From contig NZ_JAPRAQ010000001.1 in NCBI RefSeq assembly GCF_029989365.1, forward strand, positions 868,001-932,000: DNA of 64,000 nucleotides. Direction: 5' to 3'. Below the pieces are notes generated by a model, which worked only from the letters and a program-made list of their open reading frames with translations, was not told the origin of the DNA and searched no databases. This document shows, piece after piece, positions 61,994-64,000 of the stretch. The stretch comes from Bradyrhizobium sp. Arg816 (lineage in GTDB: Bacteria > Pseudomonadota > Alphaproteobacteria > Rhizobiales > Xanthobacteraceae). Position 1 is the first letter of the stretch. Each line of letters begins with the position of its first letter. The position numbers and the translations under genes are program-made.

Positions 61994-63163
61994 ATGTTTT
62001 TGGCCCACGGTTCCGCTGCAGCGATCCTGTCGGTTTTGCTCGCCGTCACCAACGTCACCTCGCAGGCGTTCGCACAGTCCGCACCGGCAAAGCCGGAAGG
62101 AAAGCCGGCTGTGATCGTCATGGACGACGAGCGCATCAAGCTCGCCGAGATCGAACTGCGCGAGGCGGGCCCCGCTCCAATCGCGAGGCGTCTGATGGTG
62201 CCCGGCACCATCGTGCCTGACGCCGGGCGGGTCGCCCATGTCTCGGTCAAGCTCTCCGGCACGGTCGCCGAACTGCGCAAGAACATCGGAGACGATGTGG
62301 TCAAGGACGAGGTCCTTGGCGTTCTGGAAAGCCGCGAGGTTGCCGACGCCAAGAGTGAATACCTCTCGGCAAGACTGTCCAACGAATTGCAACAGGAACT
62401 GACGGCGCGCGACAAGTCGCTTTGGGAGGGGCGCGCGGTTCCCGAGCAGCAATACATCAAGTCGCGCAACGCGGCGGCGCAGACTGAAATGCGCTTCGGC
62501 ATCGCACGCCAGAAGCTGATGGCGCTGGGCGTCACCGATGCCGAAATCGCCGGTCTGCCGCAGGCGCCCGACGGATCGCTGCGCAGTCAGAACATCCGGG
62601 CGCCGATCTCCGGGCGCGTCGCCGAACGCAAGGTCGAATCCGGCACGGCGGTGGGGCGCGACAGTCTCGAAACGGAGCTGTTCGTCATCGTCGACCTCAG
62701 CCGCGTCTGGGTCGAGTTGGCGGTCTCCTCGACCGACCTGCCCCTGGTGAAGGAAGGCCAGCCGGTCGATATCGCGCTGCGGGGCCTCTCGGAGACCGGC
62801 GCCGGCAAGATCGTGTTCGTCAGTCCCTTGCTCGACAGGGAGACGCGCTCTGCTCGCGTCGTGGCCTCGCTGCCCAATCCCGATGGTCGCTGGCGACCGG
62901 GATCATTCGTCACCGCGGGCATTGCGGTCGAGCGCCGCGACGTGGCCGTCGCCGTCCCGTTTGCCGCCGTCCAGACCGTCGATGGCCGCAAGGCGGTCTT
63001 CGTCCGGACCAGGCAAGGTTTCGAGAAGCGCGACGTCGTGCCGGGGCGGCGCGATGGTGCCGTCGTCGAGATCGTCTCGGGACTTTCCGCCGGCGAGACC
63101 GTCGCCAGCTCGAATACCTTCTCCCTCAAGGCCGAGCTTTCCAAGCCCGGCGATGAGGACTGA
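61994..63163 (+). CDS. RND efflux periplasmic adaptor (CzcB/CusB type)
   Basis: The ATG at 61994 gives 389 residues. A signal peptide is followed by cleavage near AFAQ. The membrane-fusion domain order is visible: a beta-barrel start (RRLMVPGTIVPDAGRVAHVS), a lipoyl/hairpin segment (VAELRKNIGDDVVKDEVLGV), a helical hairpin (about 110-170), and a second barrel (ETELFVIVDLSRVWVELAVS). It joins the pump at 63167 to an outer-membrane channel not seen in the window. The gene lies 14 bases after the repressor. Confidence 0.9.
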   Translation: MFLAHGSAAAILSVLLAVTNVTSQAFAQSAPAKPEGKPAVIVMDDERIKLAEIELREAGPAPIARRLMVPGTIVPDAGRVAHVSVKLSGTVAELRKNIGDDVVKDEVLGVLESREVADAKSEYLSARLSNELQQELTARDKSLWEGRAVPEQQYIKSRNAAAQTEMRFGIARQKLMALGVTDAEIAGLPQAPDGSLRSQNIRAPISGRVAERKVESGTAVGRDSLETELFVIVDLSRVWVELAVSSTDLPLVKEGQPVDIALRGLSETGAGKIVFVSPLLDRETRSARVVASLPNPDGRWRPGSFVTAGIAVERRDVAVAVPFAAVQTVDGRKAVFVRTRQGFEKRDVVPGRRDGAVVEIVSGLSAGETVASSNTFSLKAELSKPGDED

Positions 63164-63166
63164 GCG

Positions 63167-64000
63167 ATGATCGAACGGATCGTCGAATTCTCCGTCCGTC
63201 GGCGTTGGCTGGTCCTGCTGGTGACGCTCGTCGCGGCGGCCTCCGGATTCTGGTCTCTGACCAGGCTCCCCATCGACGCCGTACCGGATGTCACCAATAT
63301 CCAGGTCCAGATCAACGCGGCCGCGCCGGCGCTGACGCCCGTCGAGATCGAGAAGCAGGTGACCGTTGCGCTCGAAACGGCGCTCGCCGGCATGCCGGGG
63401 CTGGAGTCGACGCGCTCATTCTCGCGCAACGGTTTTGCGCAGATCACCGCCGTGTTCGCCGACCGCACCAATATCTACTTCGCGCGCCAGCTGGTCGCGG
63501 AGCGTCTCAACGAGGCCAAGGCCAGCCTGCCGCCTGGCGTCGATGTCCGGATGGGACCGGTTTCGACCGGCCTCGGCGAGATCTACTGGTGGGCCGTCGA
63601 GTACGAGAAGCCCGGCGCGTCCGCGCCGGTTCGCGACGGACGACCGGGATGGCAGAGCGACGGCAGCTATCTCACACCGGAGGGTGAGCGGCTGACCGAC
63701 GATTTCCAGCGCACCGTTTACCTGCGCACGGTGCAGGACTGGATCGTCCGGCCACAGATGAAGACCGTTCCCGGCGTCGCCGGTGCGGACGCGATCGGCG
63801 GCTTCGTCAAGCAGTTCCAGGTGCAGCCGGACCCCGCAAGGCTGGTCGGTTATGGGCTGTCCTTCAAGCAGGTCGTCGATGCCATCGAGGCCAACAACAC
63901 CAGCCGCGGGGCGAACTACATCGAGCAGAACGGCGAAGGCCTCGTCGTGCGGGCCGCCGGCCGCGTCGAAAATCTGGAAGACATCGAGCAGATCGTCGTG
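63167..64000 (+). CDS. Heavy-metal efflux RND pump (CzcA/CusA type), 5' part
   Basis: The ATG at 63167 starts a frame that runs through the window end, giving 278 residues of an inner-membrane pump that is normally about 1040. It begins MIERIVEFSVRRRWLVLLVT, then PIDAVPDVTNIQVQIN, a signature of HME-RND pumps. Residues about 60-110 form the first periplasmic domain (VALETALAGMPGLESTRSFS). The metal substrate cannot be assigned from this part. Confidence 0.93.
   Translation, partial: MIERIVEFSVRRRWLVLLVTLVAAASGFWSLTRLPIDAVPDVTNIQVQINAAAPALTPVEIEKQVTVALETALAGMPGLESTRSFSRNGFAQITAVFADRTNIYFARQLVAERLNEAKASLPPGVDVRMGPVSTGLGEIYWWAVEYEKPGASAPVRDGRPGWQSDGSYLTPEGERLTDDFQRTVYLRTVQDWIVRPQMKTVPGVAGADAIGGFVKQFQVQPDPARLVGYGLSFKQVVDAIEANNTSRGANYIEQNGEGLVVRAAGRVENLEDIEQIVV

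Overview
The window is high-GC alphaproteobacterial DNA, most likely from Bradyrhizobium or a close relative in the Nitrobacteraceae. The evidence is the cycHJKL-degP cluster beside feuPQ (a rhizobial arrangement), an EcfG-type stress promoter, a palindromic intergenic repeat of a kind I associate with Bradyrhizobium, and the DUF1127 and Ku genes. No rRNA, tRNA or CRISPR array was seen.

Region 1 (1 to about 29.26 kb) is a large part of an HK97/lambda-type tailed prophage (siphovirus layout), open at the left window edge. A LexA-like S24 repressor (27324-27950) sits between two groups of near-palindromic operator sites. Rightward from it run five small genes ending in an excisionase-like protein. 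Leftward runs a tightly overlapping early operon: small unknown genes, a GapR-like DUF2312 protein, an HNH endonuclease, an MT-A70 adenine methyltransferase, an HD hydrolase, a winged-helix replication protein with an iteron-like array inside its gene, and a NusG paralogue. One lower-GC gene on the opposite strand (21494-22084) interrupts this operon and looks like a moron. Two tandem terminators follow the NusG paralogue. Beyond them is the late operon: HNH, TerS, TerL, portal, ClpP-like protease, major capsid, connectors, tail tube, tail chaperone with a -1 frameshift site, tape measure, DUF1833, NlpC/P60, J-like tip protein and a cut-off gene. No integrase or lysis gene is in the window.

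Region 2 (29.3-41.5 kb) is host chromosome, nearly all on the minus strand. It holds an IS3 OrfA fragment at the prophage border, an OmpR-type response regulator with no adjacent kinase, HtrA/DegP, the cytochrome c maturation genes ccmH-ccmF-ccmE-ccmI (cycL, K, J, H), two unknown genes, feuQ-feuP and a small membrane protein with an EcfG promoter.

Region 3 (41.6-53.0 kb) holds Ku, small hypothetical genes, a Flp pilin, and a segmental duplication. Copy A has an intact thiamine-diphosphate enzyme but only the first 68 residues of an alpha/beta-hydrolase. Copy B has a gutted thiamine-diphosphate gene and the intact hydrolase. A triple-GAF histidine kinase and a lower-GC polytopic membrane protein lie between the copies.

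Region 4 (53.0-64 kb) has a DHA2-type MFS exporter, a cysteine-cluster protein, PBP1A with DUF1214 and DUF1254 genes behind it, a glutathione S-transferase, a DUF1127 protein, a GcvA-type LysR regulator, and a metal-efflux operon (CsoR/RcnR-type repressor, periplasmic adaptor, HME-RND pump cut by the window end).
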